Assembly (NCBI RefSeq): GCF_013373865.1
Contig: NC_050470.1
Coordinates: 9,780,373 to 9,844,372, forward strand
Source of the DNA: Monomorium pharaonis
Lineage: Eukaryota > Arthropoda > Insecta > Hymenoptera > Formicidae
Length of the DNA: 64,000 nt
Direction: 5' to 3'
In this document: one piece after another, positions 13,291-25,567 of the stretch
Layout: each line of letters starts with the position of its first letter
How positions within the stretch are numbered: the first letter of the stretch is position 1
Position numbers and translations under genes: made by a program
The notes under the pieces: model-generated
Databases searched by the model: none
Seen by the model: only the letters and a program-made list of their open reading frames with translations
What the model was told of the DNA's origin: nothing

Positions 13291-13497
13291 TTTTCATTGG
13301 CGACAAAATCGCGGCGATTAAGTTTTAAATTCAACTGTTGCGCGCTCGATTTTTGGAGCATCAAATAAATTCTATAATCTAAAATAGAGTGGATTTCGAA
13401 AGATAATTATTTACGGTATCAAAAGAAATATCAAGAGTGCAATATTTACATTATTTTTATTATACACTTATTATAGTTATTATACACTCATACATTT

Positions 13498-14981
13498 TTA
13501 GAACAATTGCTCGTAATTATTGCTGATATTTTCAATTATAGTTTCGCGTTCGTGATGTATTTTATCAACAAACATAGCTATTTTATTACTATTATGCACA
13601 ATAGGTTTTAAATTGTTCATAACTTTTTGCGAGTCAGATCTTTGATAATAAAAGATTGCAGCGAGAAATTTCCATGAAGTGAATTCAGGCCATAAAACAT
13701 CGGTAAAGTAGATGCAAGTGTTAGAAACCTAAAACAAATGATCAAAATTATTTTATATATGTATACATGCAAGCCTACTTTGATGAGTTATAAAAAAAAA
13801 ATATATTTTAGTCACAAAAATAAAATGTTTTCTTACTTGCCACATGAGAAAGTCACTAAGTCGAAATACTCCGGAAGTACGAATTAATAAATCTGGATTT
13901 GAAGATTTGTAAGTATACAAGCAGTCAGAAATCAAATCTTCGTTAATATCTTCTGGTAAGATATTATTATGTTTTATACCTTTTGCTATGTCTTTAATTG
14001 CATGAGTAAGTTCATCCTTTGCTGCAGATAAAAAATATGAAAAAATATACACACACACACACACACGTATGTATTGTATATGACACACATAAGTATAATA
14101 TATAATAAAAAATGTAATACTTTTATATTTACTTCTAGTATTATATGTGAATATAAATATGTATGATAAAGCTTATACATGCATAAGAGAAAGCAATATT
14201 TAGATGCTTTATTATTGTCTTTTATGGAATAGAATAAATGCATTCGAACAAAATAGCCAACTTCTTGTACGTATAATACAATATACTACATTTTACATTT
14301 ATTTTTAGTATAACAGAAAAGTGAGAACATAAATAAATATGATGGTAAAACTTACATGTATAAGGGCAAGCTATATTTAAAATTATTTTATTATTATCCT
14401 TCGTGGCGATCATACATCGAGCAATTATTTGGCATACATCTTCTGGAAGCAAGGACAAGTTACCAAACACACGAATGCAAATTCCATCGTTCTTCAGTTC
14501 GTCTCTGGAAATTATATATACATTTATAGTAACGAGATTTAAAATTGTGTCGCCATATAACGTCTGAATTAAAATACATACAATTTTTCTAAAAAACTTT
14601 TGAACTTTTGCCTGATAAGATCCATGAGATCATTGACTTCTTCTTCACTACGTTTAAAGTTATTTATGCTAAAAGCATAAACTGTGATCTCTGTAATGCC
14701 GAGGTCTAAGCACCATTTCAATGTTTCCATCATTTTTTCAAATCTGTTATAAATAAAATATAATATATGACATGAATACAATCACCATATTTATTTGCAA
14801 ACTTCCTTGAAGATACATACCCCAAGAAGTGTCCCTCTCTTCTGGCTATCTTTCTTTTCTTCGCATAGCGTCTATTCCCATCCATAATGAATGCAATATG
14901 GGTTGGTATTGCGCCAGTTTTTATAAATCTTAAAACAAGCGATCGTATCCAATTTAAAATAGATTGTAAGATCCACCACAT
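13498..14981 (-). CDS. DHDDS-like cis-prenyltransferase, copy A, five exons, 295 residues
   Basis: Family members condense FPP with isopentenyl diphosphate to make dehydrodolichyl diphosphate at the ER. Minus-strand exons 14821-14981, 14582-14743, 14356-14504, 13837-14021 and 13498-13728 have GT-AG borders and sum to 888 nt with no internal stop. The start is MWWILQSILNWIRSL. The substrate-binding motif FIMDGNRRYAKK places the catalytic Asp at residue 34. VYAFSINNFKRSEEEV follows, where the family usually has SxEN, so residue 81 is Asn instead of Glu. YTSKDELTHAIKDI and LIRTSGVFRLSDFLMWQ come next; residue 209 is Val where the family has Glu. The tail YFTDVLWPEF is typical. Human DHDDS is longer at its C-terminus. 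TATA-like ACTATATATAAGG lies about 120 bp upstream. It is a paralogue, not obviously the housekeeping gene, and is closest in the window to copy C. Confidence 0.85.
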
Positions 14982-15102
14982 TTTACGTATAGAATTTTAT
15001 GTAGAATTTTCTGCGAAAATGTATAATTTTTTCTCGGCGGACTTTTGACAGTTCAAACTTGCTATGTGAGCCAATAATAGTCAATAATAGTCGTCGAATG
15101 CC

Positions 15103-15110
15103 TTATATAT
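15103..15110 (-). promoter_or_regulatory. TATA-like box upstream of DHDDS-like copy A
   Basis: ACTATATATAAGG on the minus strand, about 120 bp before the ATG, in a block conserved in front of all three paralogues (compare 26490-26500 and 52322-52330). Conservation may simply reflect the duplication, so a promoter role is inferred. Confidence 0.35.
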
Positions 15111-15274
15111 AGTGCTGATTAACATGATGTGACTATATTAGTTGTTAGTAGTAGGGTATATAGATCGAGGCAGGGGAGAACCGGAACTCCGCGTTAGAAA
15201 TCCGTTTGGGAAAGGAGAGGGAAAGAACCGCAATAAAATCTTGTCTTAGATATTTGTCAACAAGATTTCTATTA

Positions 15275-15555
15275 GGAAGCAGCCTTACCCATCTTAAAGA
15301 AAAAAAATACAACGGATTACAGAAAATTATATTACAGGAACTACATAAAAGTATTATACGAAATTACAGGCTGAAATATTGTATATTCCGTAATATTTTT
15401 GCACTACACGCAGGAAAATAATCTGTAATATCTTTTCTGTAATATCTAGCCTGTAATATATTGCCGAGATTACAAGATAATAGCTTGTAATATCACAGCG
15501 AGATTACAGAAAAGTAATCTGTAAAGTATAATTATACATAGAAAAAAAAAATATA
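15275..15555. repeat. Truncated ATTACAG-rich repeat upstream of copy A
   Basis: Shares CCTTACCCATCTTAAAGAAA and many ATTACAG/CTGTAAT words with the longer elements 25568-26310 and 52503-53338. Here the homology stops near 15555, where an unrelated ACAGGGTGTCCCTG sequence begins. Confidence 0.6.
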
Positions 15556-15911
15556 CAGGGTGTCCCTGAACATGCTGGTCAATGCTCATAAACAGATAGA
15601 AGGGATCGAGATGGCGGTAATTATTCGCCTCGCGCGCGTGTTGACATTGACACAATTATTAGACGGTCGCGACGATACACCGACGCGTACGACGCGCCGA
15701 TCTTTCGTGGTCCATTCAATTTTCGTGACAGCTGACGCGTCCAGCCGGGAAACGAAAGGGTTTACGGCGGACATGGAACCGCAGAGATGAACATAAAAGT
15801 GCAATATTATTATGGTCTGTCAATAATCGAAATATTATTTTTTTTAATTATGTGAATGAGAGCGCGCCTTGCGCGCCGAGAGAAGGGTTCCAGCCGTTCA
15901 AGCCATAGCAA

Positions 15912-16008
15912 GGCTATGTTTCAAAATTGTTGTCAGTACTGAAAATTTATAGTTTCTGTTACGTACACTATATATTTTCAGTACTGACAACAATTTTGAA
16001 ACACAGCC
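15912..16008. mobile_element. 97-bp palindromic MITE, CAA duplication
   Basis: Begins GGCTATGTTTCAAAATTG and ends with the complement CAATTTTGAAACACAGCC. The arms continue through TGTCAGTACTGAAAAT, and CAA flanks both sides. The three-base duplication and GGC termini suggest a PIF/Harbinger-type MITE. Confidence 0.7.
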
Positions 16009-16499
16009 CAAGCATTGGCTGCCGACGGCGAGGAGAAGAAGAAGCGCTACAAATCAATATTCGCATTCGCATTCGCGAATATCTAAAATCGCACATTTGT
16101 TACATCACTAGACGAGATTATAAATTATTAGCAAAAATAGGACAAATTTAAATGGTAATAAACGTCTGTAAATAAGAAAGTCGAAAGAGAGAAAGCGATA
16201 GAAACGTATTAGGGAACCTGCAAATAATATATTTGCCGTATCAAATTCTCTCATTATTTTTTATGGAATATTAAATTAACGAAGCTCTATCACGAGTGAT
16301 TCTTTATACATTCTCCTTTCGTAATCATCTTATTAGAAAATTACGAAATGCACGAAATACTATCCCTAATATACACTCTTTGTAAAATATTCACGTTTGA
16401 TCTAACAACTTCAGGATAAATTATTCGATGCGACTTCTACGGTAATTATAGGTAATTAGAGATCAATGTTATGTCAAGTATCGTTAGTATAGTTAACTA

Positions 16500-16651
16500 T
16501 AAGGGATTTTCTCTTGTATACGATAGAGAACTTCGAGTTTCTTCTATTGTTAATACATTATAAGTTACTGAAAATCTGTCGTAATTAATAATAATGCAAT
16601 TAAAGATAGAAGAAACTTTAAGTTTTCTATGGTTATAAAAGAAAATCCTTC
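16500..16651. repeat. 151-bp imperfect inverted repeat
   Basis: AAGGGATTTTCTCTTGTATA at the left and a complementary AAAAGAAAATCCTT at the right; the arms also share GAGTTTCTTCTAT / ATAGAAGAAACTT. Probably an old MITE. Confidence 0.5.
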
Positions 16652-18332
16652 GTTGTGTTAACAATACTGATATACATATATAAAATATAATATAATATAA
16701 AATTACATAATTATATTTTGTATGTTATATTTTGTACATATGTTAATGTATATGAAGTACTATTTTTTATTTAGGTTTTGTTTCCCAACTTGAGATGGTA
16801 TTGATATCTATCTTCCGCTCTTCTTAGCTATTCTGAAAACTTGCTGGTCTATCAATTCGTCAAACGTTATGCTTAAAGAGTTCAAGTTTAAAATTGTTCT
16901 TAAAATTGTTTTTTAAAATTAATATCAAGTTATTTATTTCTTTATTAAAAAATTAAAGCGTATATAAAATTACCAATATAAAATAATAATATTGGAAAAA
17001 ATATAACTTTTTATTCCTTTAGTTTTCTTTTGTCTGTTCCATGTTACATTTTTTGCCAATTTATTTGTAAGAAAAATGACTAAACAGTTGGTTAAATGTT
17101 TAATCGCAGTTGCTCCTCCAATGATTTGATTTTTTTTCCCTGTAACAATATATAACGCAATATACATTATTTCAAAAGAAAAAGATTACAAAATTTGAAA
17201 AGCATGTAAAACTACAAGGAGAAATAAGAACGAAACAAATTAATAAGCTAGCTAGGGGCAAGGTCTGAACGACAGGAGGGGAAGGAAGGTCTTCGTATGA
17301 GCATCATTTTGATTATAAAGTGTATCTGTAGTGTTTGTACGAGAAGCGTGAGTAGTAGTAAAAGTGGAATGTGCGAAAAGTGAAATTGATACATCGTATT
17401 GGCCTTACAGGCTATGCTGGAGCTAGATATGTAAATATGGATGGAAAGACCTTCCTTCTCCTCGATCCCGTCATTTATCTACAGATTTTGGCTAGGAGAA
17501 AATAGAAGAGAAAGTTAGGAAAACAAAGAACCTAAAGTAAGAAGAAAACAGAATTAAAATAATGAATGACAGAAATGAAAATTATAAGATAAAAGAGGTA
17601 TAGAAATGTATTAAGTGAAATGGATGGAAATAGAAAAGAAAAATAGAGAAAGAAAAGGGAGCAAAAAAAGAAATAGAAGTACAAATAATACAACAAATAA
17701 TATAAACAACGAAACTATCGAAATACGTTATGAAAGAATGGAAAAAAGATAAAATACATATGGTATAAGCACAATATGGTATAATTGGTATAAGCATATT
17801 ATGGCTCCTGTTCATTAGAGCTCTTTCTGTTCAATGTTACAAATAACAAAAAATCCATCAAAGATATTTGTAATCACTTCAGCACACTTGTAAAATTGTT
17901 TGATTACTTTTTTTACTCGAGCAATAAATATCATAAAATTGATATTGACAAAATTATGAGAAAGGATATGTTTAGAAAGATTTCGTGTCAAGTTAATTAT
18001 GCAATAGTGATTGTTGGAATAAAAAAAAGTATTTTGACAATTTTACAAGTGTTTTGAATTGAATATAAATGTTATTTTCTAGTATTTTTTTATTTCAAAA
18101 TGGCACGCAAAAATTCTTAACATGCATTTTCTTGCTTCTACCGTCTTTGAATAAGAACAACTCTTGCGATTATCTAAAAACCTTAAATTCTGTATATCGC
18201 AAATCTCAAAAATATAATACTGAAAGCATATTATATAACATTAACAAACCTTCCAACCAGTTTTCATTTTCTGTAAAATAATTGCCATAGTTTAATGACT
18301 GTGAATAGAAAGAACTTGATTCCATATTGAAG
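16652..18332. other. AT-rich region without recognised genes
   Basis: Only short open frames and low-complexity runs. A GC-richer stretch near 17250-17480 has pyrimidine/purine blocks at both sides (GGAAGGAAGGTCTTCG / GACCTTCCTTCTCC), an inverted pair that may mark another small repeat. Confidence 0.5.
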
Positions 18333-18782
18333 TCATCTTGACATGTTATATCTAGAAAAAAACATTTTAAGTTAATATACTTTACATATTATTATTTTAC
18401 ATATTTGCAAATTTTTTTTAAATTATAATTTTTTAAAAAATTTCTATCAAATATTTTTTTAATATTAACAATATTATTACAAACTAAAAGCAATTTATAA
18501 AATAAGTTTTATTCATTTATGTAGTAAGTTACCTGGTCCTGAAGTCATGGTCTTTTTCGCAACATTTCGTGTTTGTGTAATTCGAAGATTGCGATAACCA
18601 TTTTGTTTTGTTTTTCACTGTAAAGATCAACAGTGTAACTACAAATTTATATTAATGCTTAATTTTACTTAACTCTATTCAAAAGACTTACCAGATTTTG
18701 TTGATCTATAATTCTCTTTATTTTCTTCATAAACTTCATTTAAGGACGAAGAACGTACGTGGTAAAATTTTAGATTGTTTTT
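18333..18782 (-). CDS. Hypothetical three-exon reading frame (C-terminal part)
   Basis: Minus-strand stretches 18692-18782, 18533-18617 and 18333-18351 have AG acceptors and GT donors and join in one frame. They give KNNLKFYHVRSSSLNEVYEE..., then VKNKTKWLSQSSNYTN..., ending RYNMSR and a stop. The chance of such splice-compatible frames in AT-rich DNA is not negligible, the protein is not recognised, and no first exon with an ATG is evident. An alternative frame through 18533-18617 would continue into a longer open stretch (DITCQDDFNMESSS) on the same strand. Confidence 0.22.
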
Positions 18783-19406
18783 CTACAAATATAAACAATA
18801 ACTATAAATGTAATTTTCAAGACTACAAATGAAATATTCAGGATGTAAAATAAAGTTCCCTAAGCTAATGTTTTTACAATATTATGAGATAATTTGTTTT
18901 TTGCTGTAAAGATCAACAATGTAACTACAAAGGATATGGAACCCCGCACAAAACATATGGAAAATGGGTCTCGGTGAATTTGGCTGAAACTTCGTAGATT
19001 TGTAGTATATGTGATCCTGATGAAAAGTTTTCATGGCCCCAACTCGATTTATAAAGCCATTTAAGCTTCGAAGATCGTCAAAAGTGTAAAATAGGTGATT
19101 GCTGTCGCCACTGTGTAGGCAACCATATGTGAATTATTCCTTCTCTTATCTCTTCTGTACTCTCCTTTTTACTTTTTATATTCTCTCGCTTCTCTTTCTC
19201 CTCTCTCCTCTTCTTTCCCCCTCTCCTATTACCCTTATTTTCTCTTTTCTTATTAGTTTCCGTTGTTTTACATTTTGCTTTATTTTACGTGATTTGCATC
19301 TTTTTCTACGAGCAACAAGCGAAAATTCATTGTTATATCAAAGCCAATTAAATCTTCCGAATTACAAGAATCGGAATGTGTCACTTTTACCGTTACCGTC
19401 GGTATT

Positions 19407-19593
19407 ATCGTGCTTCACTAATTTTAGCGCTTATAATCATATGCAAAAATTCCGATCACGTAACCTCCATGTGGTCCTCATTGAGTAACGCTAATACCGT
19501 CGGTATTAGCGTTACTCAATGAGGACCACGTGGAGGTTACGTGATCGGAATTTTTGCATATGATTATAAGCGCTAAAATTAGTGAAGCACGAT
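19407..19593. repeat. 187-bp near-perfect palindrome
   Basis: Arms 19407-19499 and 19501-19593 are almost exact reverse complements around T19500 (AATACCG-T-CGGTATT). Only about one mismatch is seen, CATGTGG versus CCACGTG. It would form a very long hairpin. Confidence 0.9.
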
Positions 19594-20749
19594 AATTACC
19601 CCAAACATGATTTCATTATATATGATTTCATTATACCGCTAATTGTCCAGAATAAAGTTTAATGAAATGAGATCATTAGATTAGTATGCAAGACTTTAAA
19701 AATTATAATGTTATTTGAAGAAAACTGAACAATCAATAAATATAATATGTAATCACAGATATATGCTTACAATAAATTAAAAATTAATACTTACAAATAA
19801 ATAATAAGTACAAATAATAATTGAATAAAATATACATAAATCATTAAAAAAATAATATTATATCAACTCAATCTTTAATAAAGATTTTTAAATTTTATCT
19901 ATAATCGTATATAAAATGTTGCGTATTCTTAGGCAAAGAAAACGAACAGATATAAAAACAATCGCCAGGTGCGTTCGCTAAATCGTGATCTTGACGAACG
20001 ACCGGAATGCCAATTGATGACGTCTCGTTTTCATCAAACTCAACGAGCAATGTTGATTAGTTTTTATGTCTACCAAGCCGAGACAACTGCTCTATATTCC
20101 CATCCAAAGATGATCATTAAAAGAATCTTAAACTTCAGTCAAGAATCTCAAGAATCTCACAAATTTTTGCGTTTGACGTATAATTTGAAAAAATCACTAA
20201 AAGGCAGTGAATACTCACTAATTATTATAGCTATAAGTATATCGCTAAATAAATAAATTAGTGATAATACACTAATTGCAATTTGGAGAGTACTAAAATT
20301 TTAATAATATAATTATAAAAAAAATTAATAATTATGAACAATTTATTATTTATTATTAATATTACAATAAACCGTTATTTACCATTTCCCTATAGTAGCG
20401 CCAAGATTTTTCTTAATAAAACATTTTCTTTACTAGCTTTTTTTATTTCTGTATAATCTCTGTGAATATGTTAATCCAAACGCTTTACCATAATATATAC
20501 TGTTTAATAATATGTACAAAATAATATATACATATTATTGAATTTTATATAAATAACCCTACTTGTAGTTGACGCGTTTCTTTTATATCATTATTTTTGT
20601 AGAGAAGACAAATATTAATTTACAAAAGTTTCTGTTTTAGGAATTTTATTAATTTACAATAGATCTTTTCTTGATGGTTAAATCTACACATAGTTAGTGC
20701 TTTTTTTAACTTAAAAAAAAGAGATAATTATGTTTGGATAACAATTACG

Positions 20750-22620
20750 CTGATTCTCCTTCCGTTCCGCGATCACTGGCATCCGCTTCGCAATAATTAA
20801 ATGATTAAAACTTGACCAGGCTCGAGGGCGTAACCGTCTCCGGGCGGCGTGGAAGTTTACTTTCTAGGCGAGAGTGACTCTGTCGTTCACTTGCGTTCCT
20901 TGCAGATATGGGAATCCACGTTAGCCGTCGGGGATCGTGGCGCAACTGCCATCCTTGGTCGCGAATCTGGAACAATGCGCTCGACGTGCGCGACGTGTTG
21001 GAAACTGATCCGACCTATTGGCTTGGGAGACCATAAAATCTCGATCAATTGCGATTAATCACATGAAATTTTATTAGAAACTAAAAATTATTAAATTTAT
21101 AATAATCTTGTTATATACAGGATGTCAAGACTCACCGCACCATCTGCTAATGGCAGATTCTTAAAGTCATTTAGAATAAAGGAATAGAATAGACGGCCGG
21201 GAAAACGCAAACATCCCGAACCTTCGTTTTAATCGATGTCGAAGTTCGAGCTGACCGCCAAAAAGGTCCGGTAAATTTTGATAAGCTTCGATAAGAATCG
21301 ACGACAATGGTAGTAAACATAAACAGAAAATTGTGTGAAAATCTTGACAGTCGAATTTTTTTTTTAACAACACGCCCTTTCACGCGTATTTACATATGTC
21401 GGGATTATTTGCAGGCGAACAGAAGAGCCGCGCGCGCAAACGGCGCGGCGCGTCGAAGTACGATCGAAAGTGCATCGATAGCCCGAAAATGCGCAACCGA
21501 TCGCAACGGTAATTCCCACGGAAGTGATTCGCTTCTTGCATTTTCCGCGCGAGTCCCATATCGCTAATATGCAAAACGCACGCCGTCCGCGAGCGGCGCG
21601 TATATAAGCTGAAACCGTGCGTATATTATACGTATACAGGCCGGGCGGACTTTCATCGCGAAAGCGTATAGCGTTGCCGATCGAGGGGAGAACCGTATTA
21701 CCGTATCACCCGGAAGAAAACGCGTGCCGACGATTACCGCAACCCAAAAGCGCGCCATAAAAGTCATTAAACAACTCGTAACCAAATTGCATTTGTTCGC
21801 CCTTCCCTCTCCCTTTCCTCCCCCTCCCTCCCGATAACGACATCCAAAAGCGCTCTGTATACCGCGTGATTTCCTGCATTCGAAAATCACGCCGCGAAAG
21901 GATTAGGAGCCGACGTGACTATTACACGCCGCCTAATCTTCCTGTCGGGCGTTTTGCTGATTGATAAATTATTTACGGCTCTCGGCGATCTCGCCGGTAA
22001 CGATCACAGGACGCGATATGATGCTGATATGTTATGTAGGAAACGGTGACTGTTACATAGACTGTTAGATTGTTACGTTCTATGACATTATACGTTTCTA
22101 TCTCCAGGAGAGATATATACATTTAACATATTAATAAATTCTGAGGAGATAAGGAATGTCATTTGCACATTCCTCGCGTGCGCGCAATTCGAAGTGCGCG
22201 CGAGTGAAGGGAGTGCATTTTATAACTGTGTCGTATTAATCGATAACACGGGAGATGAAAAATCTCTTTCTCTCTCTCTCTCTTTCTCTCCCCCTCTCAT
22301 TCTCACGCCTTTACGTGGGACTATTATTAAATTTTATTACCAAAGTAAAAAGTTATAATATGACGAAAAAGAAACAGTTTTTTGTATTTTAGATTATTGG
22401 AGACTCGGGAAAGATATGTAATCCAGTGAGAAATAGTACATCGAATCGACATCGAAATCATCATTTCGATGTCCATTCGACGTCGAATTGATGTCGAATT
22501 CATTGTTGTTTCTCGCTGGGAAGGCATAAGCGAGAGGATAAGTGGCTAAGGCGAATGGAATCTTTTTCCATTGGCAGGATGCCCGGATTACGCAACGCAA
22601 TCGTGTCGCCACGCGGCGCC
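20750..22620. other. GC-rich, CpG-rich patch without a recognised gene
   Basis: Base composition shifts clearly from the surrounding AT-rich DNA, with many CG dinucleotides (e.g. around 21420-21620 and 21640-21960). Open frames are short and unlike any family I know. It also contains a CATCGAAAT / ATTTCGATG inverted cluster at 22440-22500. It could be a regulatory island or a foreign repeat. Confidence 0.4.
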
Positions 22621-23057
22621 GGATAACGGTCTGTGTATAGCAACACGTTTTTTTTCGGAATGTTCTATTATTTTTGAAAAGCAGCCACAGCATATTGCTC
22701 CCAATGGAAAGTCTTGCAGCAGAAAGTTTTACGCCGCAGAATCCGGCGAGAGAACCCGAAGGAGAGAACGGTGAATAGGGGAAAGAAGAAAGAAGGGGAA
22801 AAAGAGAAGCGAGAGAAGATAGAAAGTAAAAAGGAGAGTACAGAAAAGATAAGAGAAGAAATAATTCACATATGGTTGCCTACACAGTGGCGGCAGCAAT
22901 CACCTATTTTATACCTTTGACGATCTTCGAAGCTTAAACTCCTTCATAAATCGAGTTGGGTCCATGAGAATTTTTCATCAGGATCACATATACTACAAAT
23001 CTACAAAGTTTCAGCTAAATTCAATTTTTCATACGTTTTGTACGGGGTCCTTTAAAT

Positions 23058-23098
23058 ACAAATTTAAATACAAATTTAAATACAAATTAAAATACAAA
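23058..23098. repeat. Short tandem repeat (ATACAAATTTAA)n
   Basis: Three to four copies of a 12-base unit just outside the right inverted-repeat arm. Confidence 0.8.
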
Positions 23099-23149
23099 AG
23101 AAAGATTATGCAATGGAACAAGATTGATCGTAACAAATTAAAAAATAAA

Positions 23150-23410
23150 TTTATGGAGAGATTCAAACAGAACAAAGACAGATTGTCATCATTCCAAGAA
23201 TAGATTTAGTAAAAAGTGATTGGAATTACTATTTAAATTTAAAAGAAGACAATTTCCAATACGAGTATCATTTGCAATGACAATAAAAGTCACAAGGACA
23301 GACTTTAGAAAAAGTCGGAATATATTTAACAAATCCAGTATTTGCACATGGTCAACTATATGTGGCATTTTCAAAAGCAACAAAAAGAGAAAATGTAAAA
23401 ATTAAGATAG
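23150..23410 (+). pseudogene. Helitron/PIF1-type helicase fragment, frameshifted
   Basis: Fragments of the C-terminal end of a Pif1-like helicase as found in Helitrons appear in different frames. They are IPRIDLVKSDWNY, FKRRQFPIRVSFAMTIK, and then KSQGQTLEKVGIYLTNPVFA with HGQLYVAFSKATKRENV. The conserved order FP(V/I)R..FAMTI-(N)K-(A/S)QGQTLEKVGIYL...HGQLYVA is typical of that family. At least one frameshift and stops between the pieces show decay. A purine-rich tail follows. Confidence 0.75.
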
Positions 23411-23930
23411 AAGAAAAAGGGAATCAGGGAAAACTTAGTGAAAAAAGTGAAAAAAGTTTATACAAAACATGTAATATACAGAGAGATGTTATAAAATAAT
23501 CTATTAATAGAACAGAGAAAAAGAAAAAAGAAAAAAGGGGAAAAAAGGAAAATAAAAAAGAGAAAAAAAAAGAAAAAAAACAGAAAAAGAGACAAAAGAT
23601 AAAAAAAATTAACGAGTAATTAAGAAAGAACAAAGAAAGGAAGGGGTGAAATATAGCATAGAGATTATTTAGAAAAAAGAAAAGAAAAAGAAGAAGAGAA
23701 AAAAAGGAGGGGGTTTTAGTGCGTAGTCCAAGGCAGAAGGTTGCAGTTGAATTTTGAAAAAAACAAAAAAAAAAACGGGAAACAGCCGCGAGGAAAAGAA
23801 ACTTTGGGAGTCCCACACGACCCAACAAAACGGTACACGTGACGAGTATGCATAAATGAATTTCCCCCTACCTTCTCCCAAAAAGATAGAAAAAGGGAGA
23901 AAAGAAAAAAGCTAGCATATATATATTTAT
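23411..23930. other. Purine-rich low-complexity stretch
   Basis: Long GAAAA/AAAAG runs over about 500 bases. Its minus-strand Phe/Ser/Leu reading frames are composition artefacts. Confidence 0.8.
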
Positions 23931-24012
23931 CAAATTTAAAACTTTATTTACACTTTATTCTCATAAAACAGATTTGTTAAAAATATTAAGAATAAAAACA
24001 TGTTTATAATGC

Positions 24013-25557
24013 AACTGTAAAAGATGACTAAAAGATGTCTAATATCAGACATCTTTCAGTCATCTTTCCGTTTCGGCTATAAGATGACTTTTTGTGGGAC
24101 ATAAGTCGTCTTTTAGTCATCTTTTCGTCGACTATAAGCTTTACCTGAAAGATGTCCATGACGGAAAGAGTGACGGCAAATTTCGCCCATTTTTTCCTCT
24201 CGAATTTCAAATCAAACTATGTGCCAATCAATTCTATATGATGGGACATTAATCTCAGAAAAAATTTAAGTTGAGCATAGGGGTAGTTCGGAAATACGGG
24301 AGGTTAAAGTGATTATATTCTCACTATTCTCAATATTGTCCAAGCACTGTATACACAAGAAAGAGATCAATACTTCTTTGATAACAGTGGGGATTTTACT
24401 AGAATTAGTCAAAATGATTTTCTGACTTCTCCATCCGTGTTGTTTAGTATTCTAAGGGTTGTTTAATATTTAAAACTATCTTCAAAACAGTTTTTATTGA
24501 ATTTCTTGAAAACAAATGCAGACACAAAAGAATGTTTTAGGCAAAAGTTGTTTGTCTTAAAATTCTACACAAAAAAGGTCGTGATGTCTAATATTACCCC
24601 ACTACCACTCGAAGCTTGACGGCCGAGCCGCCGCTCGCGCGTCACGTGGTAGTAAGAAGTGTATGTACGTGTGCGCTCAGAACGTTACTTGCGATGCATC
24701 GCAATGTATCGATGCAATGTATCAATTACTATTCCTAAAAAAACGAAAAAAACAATGAATTTTTTGAAAGAAAAGTCATTGTTCTTTTCTTACGTCAGTT
24801 TTTCAACATAGCAGCTAGCTAGCAACTTTTTTGGCACTGATCATATTCTACACAAAATAATTGTACACGATCAGAATATTCTACACAGATATATCGTACA
24901 CAAAAAAATTGTACGTGGAAAAACTTTGCACAAGAATTATTCTTGAATTAAAAATTGTACATGGATATATTGTGCGTAGAAAAACTGTGTAGTGGACAGC
25001 TGAGCGCACATGTACGTACACTTCTTACTATCACGTGACGCGCGACCGCGTTCAGCCGTCAAGCTTTGAGTGGTAGTGGGGTAATAATAGGCATTACGAC
25101 CTTTTTTGTGCAAAATTTTAAGACAAACAACTTTTGTCTAAAACATTCTTTCGTATCTGCATTTGTTTTCAAGAAATTCAATAAAAACTGTATTGATGGT
25201 ACTTTTAAATATTAAACAACCCTTAAAATACTAAACAACGGATGGAGGAGTCAGAAAACCATTTTGACTAATTCTAGTAAAATCCCCACTGTTATCAAAG
25301 AAGTATTGACCTTTTTCTTGTGTATACAGTGCTTGGACAATATTGAGAATAGTGACAATTTAGTCACTTTAATCTCCCGTATCTCCAAAACTACCCCTAT
25401 GCTCAATTTAAATTTTTTCTAAGATTAATGTCTCATCATAGAATTGATTGGCACATAGTTCGATTTGAAATTCGAGTGTAAAAAATGGACGAAAAAACGT
25501 GTGTTTTTGCGGTTACTCTTTGTCATCTTTTAATCGTCTTTTAGACGTCTTTGTGCT
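24013..25557. repeat. 1.5 kb foldback (long inverted repeat)
   Basis: Left arm about 24013-24690 and right arm about 24985-25557 are reverse complements over most of their length. Examples are GTGCCAATCAATTC / GAATTGATTGGCAC and CCCCACTACCACTC / GAGTGGTAGTGGGG. The outer ends consist of AAGATGACT-type words, and the right end continues into GTGCTGTCTG. The spacer of about 300 bases holds TTGTAC/ATTCTACAC words. No gene. It ends about 1 kb before copy B. Confidence 0.75.
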
Positions 25558-25567
25558 GTCTGCCCTT

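Larger units (their letters stand above)
18937..23056. mobile_element. 4.1 kb interval bounded by ~300-bp inverted repeats
   Basis: The arm 18937-19250 (GGAACCCCGCACAAAAC ... TGAATTATTCCTTCTCT) is matched in reverse complement by about 22757-23056, with conserved words such as GTATATGTGATCCTGATGAA and GTAGGCAACCATATGTGAAT. Identity by eye is high but not perfect. The arms' outer ends (GGAACCCC / GGGGTCC) look like transposon termini. No transposase is visible inside; the content is a palindrome, AT-rich DNA and a GC-rich patch. It may be one large non-autonomous element or two solo repeats in opposite orientation. Confidence 0.5.

Noticed and set aside
20849..21058. 69-codon frame starting MEVYFLGESDS in the GC-rich patch
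   Set aside because: No family resemblance, no splice context, and long open frames are expected in GC-rich DNA.
23424..23881. Phe/Leu/Ser-rich minus-strand frames up to 134 codons
   Set aside because: Low-complexity purine tract on the plus strand; no domain pattern.
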